DNA of 64,000 bases from Gynuella sp. (lineage in GTDB: Bacteria > Pseudomonadota > Gammaproteobacteria > Pseudomonadales > Natronospirillaceae), in assembly GCA_028282465.1 (NCBI GenBank), contig JANQHX010000064.1:1-64000 (forward strand). The letters are read 5' to 3'. The position numbers and the translations under genes are program-made. The notes beneath the pieces were generated by a model, which was not told the DNA's origin, made no database searches, and was given only the letters and a program-made list of their open reading frames with translations. Numbering within the stretch: position 1 is the stretch's first letter; each line of letters starts with the position of its first letter. This document shows positions 46,002-56,900 of the stretch, piece by piece.

Positions 46002-46826
46002 TTACAGCGTACCCAAGTCATCTAAGGCATACCCCATTGGATAACTTTTTCGCTTGCGCCCTAATTGAGACTTAGGTTTTCTATTTTTTGGCAACATTCG
46101 AAGAATTGTTTTACGACATATCAGACCTGCTTTAACACTCTTTCGCAATAAAGCATTGGGTTTTGGAAACTGGAATGCTTCAAGCAATGAGTCATCTAAC
46201 AGTGCATATACTACTGGCCTGCATGCAGGTATTAACCATTTTGGTAGATAAAATCCCAACAGCAAATCAAGTGTTACTGAGGCAATGCGGGTGTTGGCCT
46301 CATGGTATTTAAAGTTTTCCTTTTCAAATGAAATATTAAAAGCTTCGAATTCAGCTAATGTTTCAGGAATATGTTCAATGTTCATTTTTGCGCCAAGTTT
46401 TTGATAATACAAAAGCCAAGCTTGTTGCTCATTGTCATTCATGGCACGAGATCCATACTTTTCAAGCCATCGAATAGGTTCAAAAACAAATGTAGAAAGA
46501 ACGTAGAGGTACAATTCATTTTTAATGCGAAAGCGATTATGCATTGCATTTATTTTGTTTATTGCGGCTTCTCCTTTTTGACTGTCTATTCCATGCTCCA
46601 CGGGGTAGGCCAATAGTATCTCAGTATCGTCGTAACGTTTTTGTGTTGCGTTTTCAAACTGACCTGTATGCGCAAGAATTTTTGAAATTGCGGGCACGGC
46701 ATAGGTTCGATATAGCGCGAATTCCAATGCTTTTTCAATATCCCAAGGAAAAATGACCAGGCTAAGCTGTCTGACAGTGGCTTCAAAGTCAGTATTGGGG
46801 TCAATGGTATGTGTGCTCGATGTCAT
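46002..46826 (-). CDS. MpaB/Lcp-like oxygenase (DUF2236 family)
   Basis: 274 residues, mostly helical. It has the DUF2236/MpaB layout: a helical N-terminus (FPWDIEKALEFALYRTYAVP), KRYDDTEILL, then EPIRWLEKYGSRAMNDNEQQ, and a late hydrophobic helix region. The family includes rubber-cleaving Lcp and mycophenolic-acid oxygenase MpaB, which carry a b-type heme; the exact axial histidine is not assignable here. Substrate unknown. Basic C-terminus (RKRKSYPMG). Stands alone. Confidence 0.72.
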   Translation of the reverse strand: MTSSTHTIDPNTDFEATVRQLSLVIFPWDIEKALEFALYRTYAVPAISKILAHTGQFENATQKRYDDTEILLAYPVEHGIDSQKGEAAINKINAMHNRFRIKNELYLYVLSTFVFEPIRWLEKYGSRAMNDNEQQAWLLYYQKLGAKMNIEHIPETLAEFEAFNISFEKENFKYHEANTRIASVTLDLLLGFYLPKWLIPACRPVVYALLDDSLLEAFQFPKPNALLRKSVKAGLICRKTILRMLPKNRKPKSQLGRKRKSYPMGYALDDLGTL

Positions 46827-46981
46827 AGTTCGTTGGCTCTTCTATTTTCATTTATGAGAGTAACGAATATTTGTGTAACTTTGGATGCAAATGTTTTAAA
46901 TATCACAAAATCTTGAGGCAAAAAAAATTTTATTAGTGATATTCAGTGTCACAGAAGCTTTGGTCGAGTTGTAATCTACGG

Positions 46982-47431
46982 TTATTTCTCATCAGGTAGA
47001 GAAACCACTGAAAACCAAAACTCTTTTACAGTTTGTATGACTTTTACAAATTGCTCCAGGTCAATGGGTTTTACTATGTAGCTATTTGCGTGTAAGTCGT
47101 AAGTCCTAATTATGTCTTTTTCCGCCTCAGAGCTTGTTAGCATGACTACAGGAATTCGTTTTAAGTTCGGTGTAGATTTTATTTGTTCCAAAACAACGCG
47201 ACCATCTACCTTTGGAAGATTGAGATCCAACAGGATCAAATCTGGGCGCACCGCATCTTCGAAACCCTCTCCCTTGTTCAAAAAATCTAAGGCCTCTTCT
47301 CCGTCTTTAGCTACATGAAGATTATTCCATATTTTTGCATCACTGAAGGCTTCTTTAGTTAAAACAATATCGCCTAGGTTATCTTCGACTAACAGAATTT
47401 CGATGGGTCTTGCTGGTTTCTTAGGAGTCAT
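46982..47431 (-). CDS. Rcp1-like single-domain response regulator
   Basis: 149 residues, one CheY-like receiver: ILLVEDNLGD (acidic pocket Glu16, Asp17), LILLDLNLP with phosphoacceptor Asp69, PVVMLTSSE, and YIVKPID with the conserved Lys. The build, with a KDGEEALDFL insertion and long C-terminal helix, is that of cyanobacterial phytochrome partner Rcp1 and its proteobacterial relatives. It overlaps the 3' end of the upstream histidine kinase gene by 11 bases, so the kinase is its cognate partner. Confidence 0.9.
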   Translation of the reverse strand: MTPKKPARPIEILLVEDNLGDIVLTKEAFSDAKIWNNLHVAKDGEEALDFLNKGEGFEDAVRPDLILLDLNLPKVDGRVVLEQIKSTPNLKRIPVVMLTSSEAEKDIIRTYDLHANSYIVKPIDLEQFVKVIQTVKEFWFSVVSLPDEK

Positions 47432-50165
47432 AATGACGAGTCTCTTTTAACAAGTTAGGTAGCCGTGGAAGGGTAAAATAAAAGGTACTGCCTTCTCCTA
47501 GAGAGGAGGTCGCCCAAATTTTTCCACCTAAATTTTCAATGGTTTTTCGACAAATTGATAGCCCAATTCCAGTGCCTGGATATTCTTCTTTGCGGTGCAA
47601 GCGCCGGAATGCATCAAATATCTTCTCGCAGTAATCCTGTTTCATACCAATACCATTGTCGGTGATCGAAAACCTCCAGTGAGAATGTTCGGGTTCAATG
47701 TGAATATCTATTTTTGGTGCTAAATCTTTCGACTTGTACTTGATAGCATTGCCTATCAGATTTTGAAATACTGAGCGAATCTGTGGTGGGTCTGCATAAA
47801 TTGTAGGTAGATTAGGCCATGTTATTGTAGCCCCGGTTTCTTTAATGCTAGCATATAGATTGTCTTCTACCGTTTGCTTTATCGTATTAAGGTCAATGGT
47901 TTTAAAAGTATCCGCTTCGTTTCCAATTCGAGCATATTCAAGCAAACCCTTAACTAATATCTGCATTCTAGAAGCGCCATCACAGGCAAAATGTATGTAT
48001 TCTTTTGCCTTATCATCCAATTGATCACTGTATTTTCGTTCTAAAAGACTTGTAAAGTTTGCAACCATTCGAAGAGGTTCTTGTAAGTCATGAGAAGCTA
48101 AATAAGCGAATCGTTCCAACTCCATGTTTGAACGCATAAGTTCAGACTCGGCAGATTTCCTAATAGTCACGTCGTCGATTGAACCGGCCATTCTGGTAGC
48201 ATTTCCCAAGTCATTCCATACGGCTTGGCCCCTAGCATGTAACCATACATAACCATTATCATCATGACGAAATCTATATTCTATGTCATATGGTGTCTTG
48301 TTTTCTAAGTGGTTATTAATAGCACTTTCAACCTGGTTTTGGTCGTCAGGATGTAAACGACTTATAAAATCCTCATGGCTAGGTGTAAAACTGCCATCAG
48401 AAATTCCAGCAATGGATTTAAATCTTTCGGACCAAAAAAGTTCTCCTGTTTGTATATTCCAGTCCCATAGTCCAACAGAAGATCCTTTGACTGCCAGTTC
48501 ATACCTTTCAGTACTTTCTTCCAGCAAAGATTCAGCTTCTTTGCGTCGGGTAATGTCTCGGCCAATTCCAAGGATGTACTTATTGCCTTCGTCATCCAAA
48601 AATCGAATCTTTTTTGTATCCAGTATCCGAGTTTTTCCATCTGGGAATTGAATGGACTCTTCTACCTGTGAGCTGCCTTGAAGTAAGGCTAATTTATCCT
48701 GTTCTAAAAATAGTTCCGCTTCGTTTTCGTCATATGCTTCAAGAGTCGTGGTTCCTAACACAGTGTGTCTTACTTCTTCTGGGTACAGATTTAAAAAAGC
48801 TTGATTCGCTTGAACTATTCGAAACTCTTCATCTTTTACAAAAATGATGTCCGGTGTTGATTTTTGCATAAGCAGTAAAAAGTTCTGTGACTCTTCCACT
48901 TTCCTTAGATTTTTTTCACGTGTTAGCTCAGCCGATACCCATTGTGATATTAGCCTGAAAATTGAGTTTTCTCTTTCAGTGAAAGGCCTGCCCCTTGTTT
49001 CTTTATTGAAAAAAGCCAGTGTTCCAAAAGGTTCATGATTGATAAATAATGTTGTTCCAATGTAAGAACCTATAGGCTGTTTACCATAATAGTGGTGGTT
49101 CTGTATTTTACTTTCGCCTGCTTCAGTCCAACTTAGAACGCTTTTCATCGGGAAAACATGAGAGCAATAGGTTTCTTTTAATTTAAATTCTCGGCAATCC
49201 CTAAACTCATTTTGTGGGTAACTATGACCAACAGTGTATTGATCATTTTTAATGTGGCTAACGATACCGACTGAAAGCTCAAAAAAAGATGTTCCTAGCG
49301 CTAAAACATCTGAAAACTTTTCTTCAATCGATAACTCAATATCAGTAGCAAGGGAGCAAAGCCGATTTAATATTTCTTCTTCTTGTTTTTTTTCATTGAT
49401 ATCTTCAATGAGACCGGCAACTTGGTTAGGTCTTCCAGTTTTTTCATAAGATATGATATTGCCGGTTTCTCGGAACCATCTCCAGGCGCCACTTACATGT
49501 TTAACTCTATAGGTGACTTCCTTTGGTCTATCTCCACCCCGTAGATACTCTTGCCAATATGACTCTATTCTGCCTTTGTCGTCTGGGTGTGATAATTCTC
49601 TCCACCCTTTTAATGTGAGATTTAAATTATCAAATGTTTTTCCTAAGAGATTAAATATTTGATTATCCAAAAAAAACATATCTCTGTCGGCATAGTATTC
49701 CCAAACTGCGGTATTTGATGCTTTTATCACTCGGTCATAACGTTCGCGCATTGTCTCAGTGATGGAGGGGCTATAAGCATCTTCTTTCTGTGGTTCGGGT
49801 AAGGGGTGAATCGAAATGACATACACTCTTTTTTGGTTCAAGTTAATATCATTTAACCTCAACTCCGCTTCTAATGTTGTCCCATTTTTTTTTCTAACTA
49901 TTATATTTTTACTAGCCGAAATTAAACTACTTTCGATATTGTTGATGTAGCTATTCAAATAACCTTGTAAAAATTGGTTGTACTTTTTCGGAATTAAATA
50001 GTTAATGTGTTCATCGACAAGATCGTCTTCTTTGTAACCAAATAACTTCCTAACAGCTGAGTTAGTACCCTGAATATTTCCTTTAGAATCTATTGCTATT
50101 AAACAATCAGTTGTGACATTTATTTCTTCTAAGTTGGATTCAGCGTTCGCATTGTATTTATTCAT
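47421..50165 (-). CDS. Multi-PAS/GAF histidine kinase
   Basis: 914 residues, soluble. Order: PAS (about 10-125), PAS with PAC (about 150-265, WRWFRETGNI), GAF (about 275-425), PAS (about 430-550), PAS with PAC (about 555-675, YVWLHARGQ), HisKA with FAYLASHDLQEPLRM and phosphoacceptor His692, and HATPase (about 800-905) with N box NLIGNAIKY, DNGIGM and GTGIGLSICR. The kinase senses cytoplasmic or small-molecule/light/redox cues through PAS and GAF domains; no chromophore cysteine of a bacteriophytochrome is evident. Its partner is the overlapping receiver protein. Divergent to a second signalling pair. Confidence 0.92.
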   Translation of the reverse strand: MNKYNANAESNLEEINVTTDCLIAIDSKGNIQGTNSAVRKLFGYKEDDLVDEHINYLIPKKYNQFLQGYLNSYINNIESSLISASKNIIVRKKNGTTLEAELRLNDINLNQKRVYVISIHPLPEPQKEDAYSPSITETMRERYDRVIKASNTAVWEYYADRDMFFLDNQIFNLLGKTFDNLNLTLKGWRELSHPDDKGRIESYWQEYLRGGDRPKEVTYRVKHVSGAWRWFRETGNIISYEKTGRPNQVAGLIEDINEKKQEEEILNRLCSLATDIELSIEEKFSDVLALGTSFFELSVGIVSHIKNDQYTVGHSYPQNEFRDCREFKLKETYCSHVFPMKSVLSWTEAGESKIQNHHYYGKQPIGSYIGTTLFINHEPFGTLAFFNKETRGRPFTERENSIFRLISQWVSAELTREKNLRKVEESQNFLLLMQKSTPDIIFVKDEEFRIVQANQAFLNLYPEEVRHTVLGTTTLEAYDENEAELFLEQDKLALLQGSSQVEESIQFPDGKTRILDTKKIRFLDDEGNKYILGIGRDITRRKEAESLLEESTERYELAVKGSSVGLWDWNIQTGELFWSERFKSIAGISDGSFTPSHEDFISRLHPDDQNQVESAINNHLENKTPYDIEYRFRHDDNGYVWLHARGQAVWNDLGNATRMAGSIDDVTIRKSAESELMRSNMELERFAYLASHDLQEPLRMVANFTSLLERKYSDQLDDKAKEYIHFACDGASRMQILVKGLLEYARIGNEADTFKTIDLNTIKQTVEDNLYASIKETGATITWPNLPTIYADPPQIRSVFQNLIGNAIKYKSKDLAPKIDIHIEPEHSHWRFSITDNGIGMKQDYCEKIFDAFRRLHRKEEYPGTGIGLSICRKTIENLGGKIWATSSLGEGSTFYFTLPRLPNLLKETRHYDS

Positions 50166-50306
50166 GATACTTCTTTTTAGGTACTTACATTTTTGTTGAT
50201 TCGCTAGAAACGTATGAATATTAGTCTACATTAGAGCGATAGGTTAGATATTTAAAGATACCAACATGCTCTTGGTGTACCGTTTTAATAAAGAAGTTGT
50301 TTAACA

Positions 50307-51032
50307 ATGACTGTATCCAAAATAGATCCTAAATTTGTCAGTGAGCTAGTGTCTGGTATTTGTCATGATTTTGGTGCGCCGACTCGCCACGTACTTCAGT
50401 TTTCTCAGCTATTGAGTAAAGAGCTAGGTTCAAGTGACATTGATGAAAAACAAAAGCGCTGGTTAGGGTTTTTAATTGATAGTGGGTCTCAGATCGGCGC
50501 TATGCTGAGTAGTCTAGCGAAACTAAATACACTGACGTCTGTGATGAATGAAAGTTCGATTGATCAAATTGATTTGAAGGAGCTGTTCAATAATGCCTTT
50601 TCTTACTGTGAAAGTATTCATACGCATGACTCTGGAATAGAACTAACCGTTAGTGGTGATTGGCCTGTGATTGAGGGTGTTTCTGAGCATTGGATAGTTC
50701 TATTTCGGTCAATAATTTCTAACGCCATGATTTTTAATCCTAAAGACTCGAGCCACATTATTAAGATTCATACAAATTTGGTCACTGTAGATGGTCATAT
50801 CAGTTTTATGATTGAGGATAATGGAATAGGTGTAACTGCTGATCAGAGAGAGGTTATATGCAGGCCATTTAAACGGTTTCATCCTCCGGATGCTTATCCA
50901 GGGATCGGAATGGGACTTACTTATTGCGCTTATATTGCTGAATTAAATGATGCCAGATTATCATTTGAAGAGTCATCACTAGGCGGATTGCGAGTCAACT
51001 ATTGTTATCAATATATCGCCTCGGCCGGTTAA
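50307..51032 (+). CDS. Short histidine kinase (HisKA-like and HATPase only)
   Basis: 241 residues with no sensor domain. HisKA-like helix with LVSGICHDFGAPTRHVLQF and probable phosphoacceptor His20; ATPase with ISNAMIFNPK (N box), IEDNGIGVT and PGIGMGLTYCAYIAE. As it has no input domain, it probably depends on a partner sensor or on phosphotransfer. It precedes a receiver-GGDEF-EAL gene by 15 bases, which is its natural target. Confidence 0.87.
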   Translation: MTVSKIDPKFVSELVSGICHDFGAPTRHVLQFSQLLSKELGSSDIDEKQKRWLGFLIDSGSQIGAMLSSLAKLNTLTSVMNESSIDQIDLKELFNNAFSYCESIHTHDSGIELTVSGDWPVIEGVSEHWIVLFRSIISNAMIFNPKDSSHIIKIHTNLVTVDGHISFMIEDNGIGVTADQREVICRPFKRFHPPDAYPGIGMGLTYCAYIAELNDARLSFEESSLGGLRVNYCYQYIASAG

Positions 51033-51047
51033 AGAGCAAAGTATATT

Positions 51048-52808
51048 ATGAATAAGAGTCTCTTTAATTACGCACTAAATGATAAAAAAAAGGAAAGCAA
51101 TGTATTTCTAATGGCCGAAGATAATCCAATTGATGCAGAGCTATTCAAAGAAATGCTAAACGCTGCGTTTGATGGAAACTATTCAATTGTATGTGTTAAT
51201 TGTTTTGAAGAAATAATTGAAGCTTTGGAAAATGACAAATATCACGCGTTGATTCTAGATATGGAACTACCAGACCGGTCTGGCCCTGACAATGTGTATC
51301 AGTTAGGAAAGCAATATCCCACATTACCCATTGTTGTTCTTACTGGTAATGAAGATTTAAATTTAGCCATAAACTCTTTACAAAATGGGGCTCAAGACTA
51401 TTTATCAAAGAACAGCGTGACTCCAGAAGCATTGGCTAGATCTGTTCATTATGCTAAGGAACGAAAACATATAGAGCAAAGACTCAAGAGAGCGTTAGAA
51501 GATGCTGCGTTTAAAAACATACAGTTGGAGGCGCAAGCAAAGCATGACCCATTGACCGGAATTGCCAATCGCTCTTATTTTAATGATGTCTCAAATCAAA
51601 TTATTCACCGTGCTAAGAGAGGAAAACTAAAAACTGCACTATTGTATTTCGATTTAAATGACTTTAAAAAGGTTAATGATACCTATGGCCATCTTGTGGG
51701 AGATGAACTCTTAAAAAAAGTTTCTACTCGACTAAAGAATGTTGTTCGAGAGTCGGACTTTCTCGCTCGTATCGGTGGCGATGAGTTTGTCATCATTACT
51801 GATACTATTAAAGATAAAAGGGAAGTCTACCCGCTGGTTAAGAGGCTGCAGGATGAGTTTGATAACAAGATTCAAGTTGGTACTCATGTTATTACAGTGT
51901 CGGCATCAATTGGGATAGCATTTTATCCAGAAGCAGATAATTTGGATTTACTGATTAAACAAGCTGATTGTGCAATGTACGAGGCAAAAGGTAACCGCTC
52001 AGCCGCCGCTTGCTTTTTTTCAGACAAAATGGCTTCACAGTATGCAAGAACACAAAAAATTGAGCTGAGTTTGAGTTCGGCGGTTGAGAGAAGTGAATTC
52101 ACCGCTAACTTTCAGCCCCTTGAATGTGTTGATAAGCCCAGTGAAATACATATTGAGGCGTTAGCAAGATGGCATTCCTCAAGTCTTGGCACTGTGCCTC
52201 CTGACGAATTCATTTCAATTGCCGAAAACACACCTGTAATCAATGGCATAACACAGATCACCACACAAGAATGCGTTGAATTGTATGGTCTTCTGCAAAA
52301 AAATAGAGAAAGCATAGGTAAGATCTCTATCAATGTCTGTGCACAACAATTAGCGAATCAGGCATTCTGTGCGCAGTTTTTGGAATGGTTGGAAGAGTAT
52401 TCGTTACCAAAAGACAAAATATGCCTGGAATTGACTGAACGACAATTTGTTCAAAATATTAAAGCTTGTAAGAAGCAAATCAATTACCTAAAAAGCCAGG
52501 GTGTTTCATTTGCTCTTGATGATTTCGGTAGCGGGTTTTCATCAATTACACATTTATTAGATTTGCCGTTCGATATTTTAAAGCTGGACAGAATACTTAT
52601 TAGTTATCTCGATAATAATAATAGAAACCAAGCTCTAGTTGCTGGCATTGTTGAGATGGCACATCGCTTGGAAATGTTAGTGGTGGCAGAAGGCGTTGAG
52701 CGACAAGAAGAAAGAAGTAAGTGCATTGACCTTGGGTGCGATTACCTTCAGGGTTTTTTAATTTCTAAATCATTACCTCTCCATGAGACTGCCTTATTTT
52801 ACCAATAG
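51048..52808 (+). CDS. Receiver-GGDEF-EAL cyclic-di-GMP regulator
   Basis: 586 residues. Receiver (about 18-140): MAEDNPIDAE, LILDMELPDRSG with Asp71, VVLTGN. GGDEF domain (about 170-325) has intact ARIGGDEFVIITD. EAL domain (about 340-580) retains IEALARWHS, ELTERQF, FALDDFGSGFSS, LKLDRI and VVAEGVER, so both diguanylate cyclase and phosphodiesterase activities could be active. Phosphorylation of the receiver probably sets the balance of cyclic-di-GMP, likely tuning attachment or motility. Co-transcribed with the upstream short kinase. Confidence 0.93.
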   Translation: MNKSLFNYALNDKKKESNVFLMAEDNPIDAELFKEMLNAAFDGNYSIVCVNCFEEIIEALENDKYHALILDMELPDRSGPDNVYQLGKQYPTLPIVVLTGNEDLNLAINSLQNGAQDYLSKNSVTPEALARSVHYAKERKHIEQRLKRALEDAAFKNIQLEAQAKHDPLTGIANRSYFNDVSNQIIHRAKRGKLKTALLYFDLNDFKKVNDTYGHLVGDELLKKVSTRLKNVVRESDFLARIGGDEFVIITDTIKDKREVYPLVKRLQDEFDNKIQVGTHVITVSASIGIAFYPEADNLDLLIKQADCAMYEAKGNRSAAACFFSDKMASQYARTQKIELSLSSAVERSEFTANFQPLECVDKPSEIHIEALARWHSSSLGTVPPDEFISIAENTPVINGITQITTQECVELYGLLQKNRESIGKISINVCAQQLANQAFCAQFLEWLEEYSLPKDKICLELTERQFVQNIKACKKQINYLKSQGVSFALDDFGSGFSSITHLLDLPFDILKLDRILISYLDNNNRNQALVAGIVEMAHRLEMLVVAEGVERQEERSKCIDLGCDYLQGFLISKSLPLHETALFYQ

Positions 52809-52965
52809 CTAATATCTATACTTAAAGAATGGGCACTATTTTTAAAACTTAAAATATAATGTCAGTCCTGCAATTAACCTAACCTTCCTATAGGCGAAAG
52901 GTGTAATATGAATGACATATTAAGGAGCCTAGAATTTCCAATCACTCATAAACCGGAGTCTAAGA

Positions 52966-53376
52966 ATGGATGCCAAAGCCATAACACCCATACTCAATGT
53001 TTCAGATATTCAATCCTCTTTTGAGTGGTTCAAAAAACTAGGCTGGAAGAAAAACTGGGATTGGGGCCAACCAATTAGCTTTGGTGCTATGGGTTCAGGG
53101 GAGTGCGAAATATTTTTATGCCTTGATGCTCAAGGGGGCAGAGGCAAGGGAAACAACACCAAAACCTTTAATGAAAAGGATGGGGAAACATCGGACAAAG
53201 GTGTGTGGCTATCTATTTGGGTTGATGATGTAGACAGTATTTATAAGCAGTGTTTAGAAAATAGCATTGAAGTTATGCATGAACCTGAGGACATGCCCTG
53301 GGGTGTGAGAGAGTTTCATATTCGTCATCCCGATGGTCACGTATTTAGAATTAGCCAGGGCTTGGCTGACGAATAA
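52966..53376 (+). CDS. VOC-family (glyoxalase/bleomycin-resistance-like) protein
   Basis: 136 residues. The two beta-alpha-beta-beta-beta modules of the vicinal-oxygen-chelate fold are recognisable: ITPILNVSDIQSSFEWFKKL at the start, and VWLSIWVDDVDSIYKQC followed by FHIRHPDGHVFRISQ at the end. GGAG precedes the ATG. VOC proteins range from metal-dependent isomerases and dioxygenases to antibiotic-binding proteins; this one is of the latter size and lacks a clear full metal triad, so the activity is open. Confidence 0.85.
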   Translation: MDAKAITPILNVSDIQSSFEWFKKLGWKKNWDWGQPISFGAMGSGECEIFLCLDAQGGRGKGNNTKTFNEKDGETSDKGVWLSIWVDDVDSIYKQCLENSIEVMHEPEDMPWGVREFHIRHPDGHVFRISQGLADE

Positions 53377-53919
53377 TTTTTTAGCACGGATTCAAAATAG
53401 CGATCTATAAAGAATAGGTAGAATTATTAAAAAAGCGCTATTTGTTTTTGTTTGCGTAGTTTAAAAGAATAAAAAAAGCAGAATTAAATTCGACTCATGA
53501 TATAGGCTGCTATGCTGCTATATTAGTTAGTAATGCAGTTAACCGGTTGTAACCTATATTATCAGCGGATTATATATGCTTCCTATTTGTACATTTCAGA
53601 AATAGATATTCATCATTTAGTTAATGGCTCTTTGTACTATTAACGCAACTTATATTTTATGAGCTGACAAGCAATAGATGCTAATTAAAAAACCTTATTC
53701 AATTTACATTCTTTTCAAATAAGACACCTGTGCCAGATATGGATATTTGATGTTTAAAAGGGATGAATGAGCAATAATCAATTCAATTTAAATAGGTTTA
53801 ATTAATAATCTTAATAGGTTTGTTGTGTATAAATGAAAGTTGGGCCATCTTTCACATTATTACCAAATACTCTTCTATAGGATGAATAACTGCTCCAAAA
53901 GTTATAAAAAGGTTTACAA
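53377..53919. other. AT-rich intergenic region
   Basis: No gene seen. An inverted repeat AAATAGCG (53395-53402) and CGCTATTT (53436-53443), followed by a T-rich stretch, may terminate the VOC gene. The remainder holds the promoter of the cytochrome lipoprotein gene. Confidence 0.5.
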
Positions 53920-56900
53920 ATGATAAAAAATGGGATTCTTGTTCTAATCCTTAGCGGGTTTTTAGTTGCATGCGCTCCAGAACAACCTTCAGATATTAAA
54001 TCTGATTCTAATAATACATCTCAGCCGGGTACAACCCAGCCAGATGGTGATCAAGATACATCTCAGGTAGATGAAATAGTCGGTACAGATATACAAATTG
54101 CGGAAGGCGCAAGGGAATATCAAAATAGCTGTGCTGATTGCCATGGTGATTCAGGGCAGGGGACTGTCTTCGGAGGGCCTTTAAATACTTTGGATGAGTG
54201 CCCTTCATGTGAAACTGTGGCAGGGTTGATTGACAACATTGCCCAGACCATGCCATTGGTGGACCCCGGCAGCTGTGTTGGCGAATGTGCTGAGACTATT
54301 GGTTTCTTTATTCGTTCATCATGGTATGGAGCTCAAGGCGATAATTCTGAGCCGGTTGATGAAGGCGGTAATTCTGAGCCGGTTGATGAAGGCGGTAATT
54401 CTGAGCCGGGTGATGAAGGCGGTAATTCTGAGCCAGGTGATGAAGACGGTAATTCTGAGCCAGGTGATGAAGGTGGTAATTCTGAGCCGGGCGATCAAGG
54501 TGAAAACTCAGAGCCAGGTGATCAAGGTGGTAATTCAGAGCCGGGTGATCAAGGCGGTAACTCCGATGCAGAGTTAGTTGGTGCAGAAGCGCAAATTGCA
54601 GAAGGTGCAAAGGAATATCAAAACAACTGTGCTGGTTGTCATGGTGAGTCAGGACAAGGCACTGGCTTAGGAGAAGCATTAAACAATTTAGATGACTGTC
54701 CTTCATGTGAAACAGTGGCAGGCCTGATTGAAAAAATTAGCCAAACCATGCCATCGCTGGATCCTACTAGCTGTGTCGATGAATGTGCGGAAAATATTGG
54801 TTTATTTATTCGTTCATCTTGGTACCGAACTCAAGTCGATTCTGCCAAATATATTTTGAAATCTAGAGAAGAAACACTTCAAGAATTTGCTGTGAATATT
54901 GTCAATCGTGTTCCTACTGCCGAAGAATATGAAAGAGCAAAAACTGAAGAAGGGTTTGATGAAGTTGCACTTTCTTTAATGGAAGAAGACAGCTTTGGTC
55001 ATTGGGTTATACTGGCATTTAATGATTTGTTGCTCACGAATTCAGCGAAGCCTAAACAATTAACTAGGCAGTTTAATTCGGGCTATGGAGGTCAAAGATT
55101 ACCGCAGCAGGTTCGTGAACTAGTTTCAACTTACTCTACTCGAAATAAAGGCGTAGATTTACTTAAAGAAAATTTCAGGCCAGATGATCGGTGCTGGAAC
55201 ACCAGTGACCTAGCCAGAGGTGTTGACTACAGTAATAATATTTTTGATTACACCATTGATAAAGAGCCGCTTCAGCTAATTCGTTATATTGCGATGAATG
55301 ATTTATCGACAGACTTGATATTAACTGCTCCCTTCACTGTTGCGAACGCTTATGGTTTAAATCTATATCCAATGGAGCCTTACAATGTTGTTGACGGCGA
55401 TTTTGATGATTTTAACTTTGAGAAGAAATTTGTTGAGTCTCAGGAAGACTTGCAACATGTTCCCTGTCGCGCTTACTTAATTCAGTCTCATAATATTGAG
55501 TACCCTGCGGCCTATTATGACCCTGAAAGTTTTCAACCTGCAGTCATTCCATACACAGCTTATTTAAAGAATGATGCCGCTGGTGAGAATGACCGGTCAA
55601 AAGTTGGCTACTATTTCGATAAAGAAGTTGGTTATCCACACGCTGGAATTTTAACAACACCTGCATTTTTGGAGCGCTATCAAACCAACAATACCAATAA
55701 AAATCGTGAGCGCGCATCCTTAGTATTGAAGTATTTCTTAGATATTGATGTGGGCGCGAGCCAAGTTGATAACTTCGAATCAGAAGAATATGAAAACCCA
55801 GTACTGGAAGATCCAAACTGTACTGCCTGTCATAATATTCTTGATCCTGTGGCGTCAACCTTCCAAAACTTTCAGGATCGTCACCGTATCTATTATAACA
55901 AGCGTCTGTTTAGGCAAATTAACAAAGTAGGCAGTGGTTCGAACTATCATCCCTGGAATTCCATTGCCGGAAGCTTGAGGCAAGCTGGATTTGCATCATC
56001 ATTCGAATTGGCAAATCAACCAACAGGTTGGGAAATGCCAGAAGAGTTCACCAACAATGCATTACAGTGGTTAGGCCAACAAATTGTTGCTCAAGAGAGA
56101 ATGTATGGCGCTGCATTGATTCGAACATTATACAGTGCGTTGATTGCTCCCTATGACAACCCAGAGTATTTCCGTGAGATGTATGACACATTCGTTGCCG
56201 AGGGTGTTGATACCAAAAACATAAAGCAACTGGTACTGGCTATTATCAAGCATCAAGACTACCGAATTGATGGTGTTATCTCTGCAGATATAGATCAACA
56301 TTCGATTCGTTCCATTCGTTTCTTGGGACCTGAAATGTTGAATCGTAAAAACATCGGGATTCTAGGTTTCCGCTGGAGAATGTTAGATAGCCAAGACGCC
56401 ATTGTTTTATATGGCGGAATTGACTCGCTGCAAACAACTGATCGCTTAGAAGATATTTCAGGTGTGTCTGAAGCAATGTCAGAAAGCATGGCCTCAGAGC
56501 TCGCGTGCTACGCAACAGGGGAAGACTTTACGCGTCCGCTTAATGAACGTCTGCTATTCCCGTATGTTCAGCAATCCTTCGTGCCTGACACTCATGAAAA
56601 CGAAATCAAACAAAATATTGTACATTTACATGCATGGTTTCTAAATGAAGAACTCCTGTTAAACGATGAAGAGGTTCAACACACATACGATTTGTTTGTG
56701 GCTGCTCATACGGCCCTTAAAGACTCTGACGATAAAACATTGAAGAAGGGTGTTGCCGGAGTAAGAGGCGGCGGGCCAGGCTGTGATGGTTACGTTATTA
56801 ATTCTGTAGACCCAGTACGTGGTGGTTACAGAACGCGAAGTGGTCGACTACAGAGCGATCAACATTACACCGTGAAAGCATGGATGGCCGTTGTTAATTA

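Noticed and set aside
53541..53560. Possible Ter site (GGTTGTAACCTA)
   Set aside because: Only the 8-base core GTTGTAAC matches the E. coli Ter consensus, and the same core occurs by chance inside genes near 26636, 26886 and 42790.
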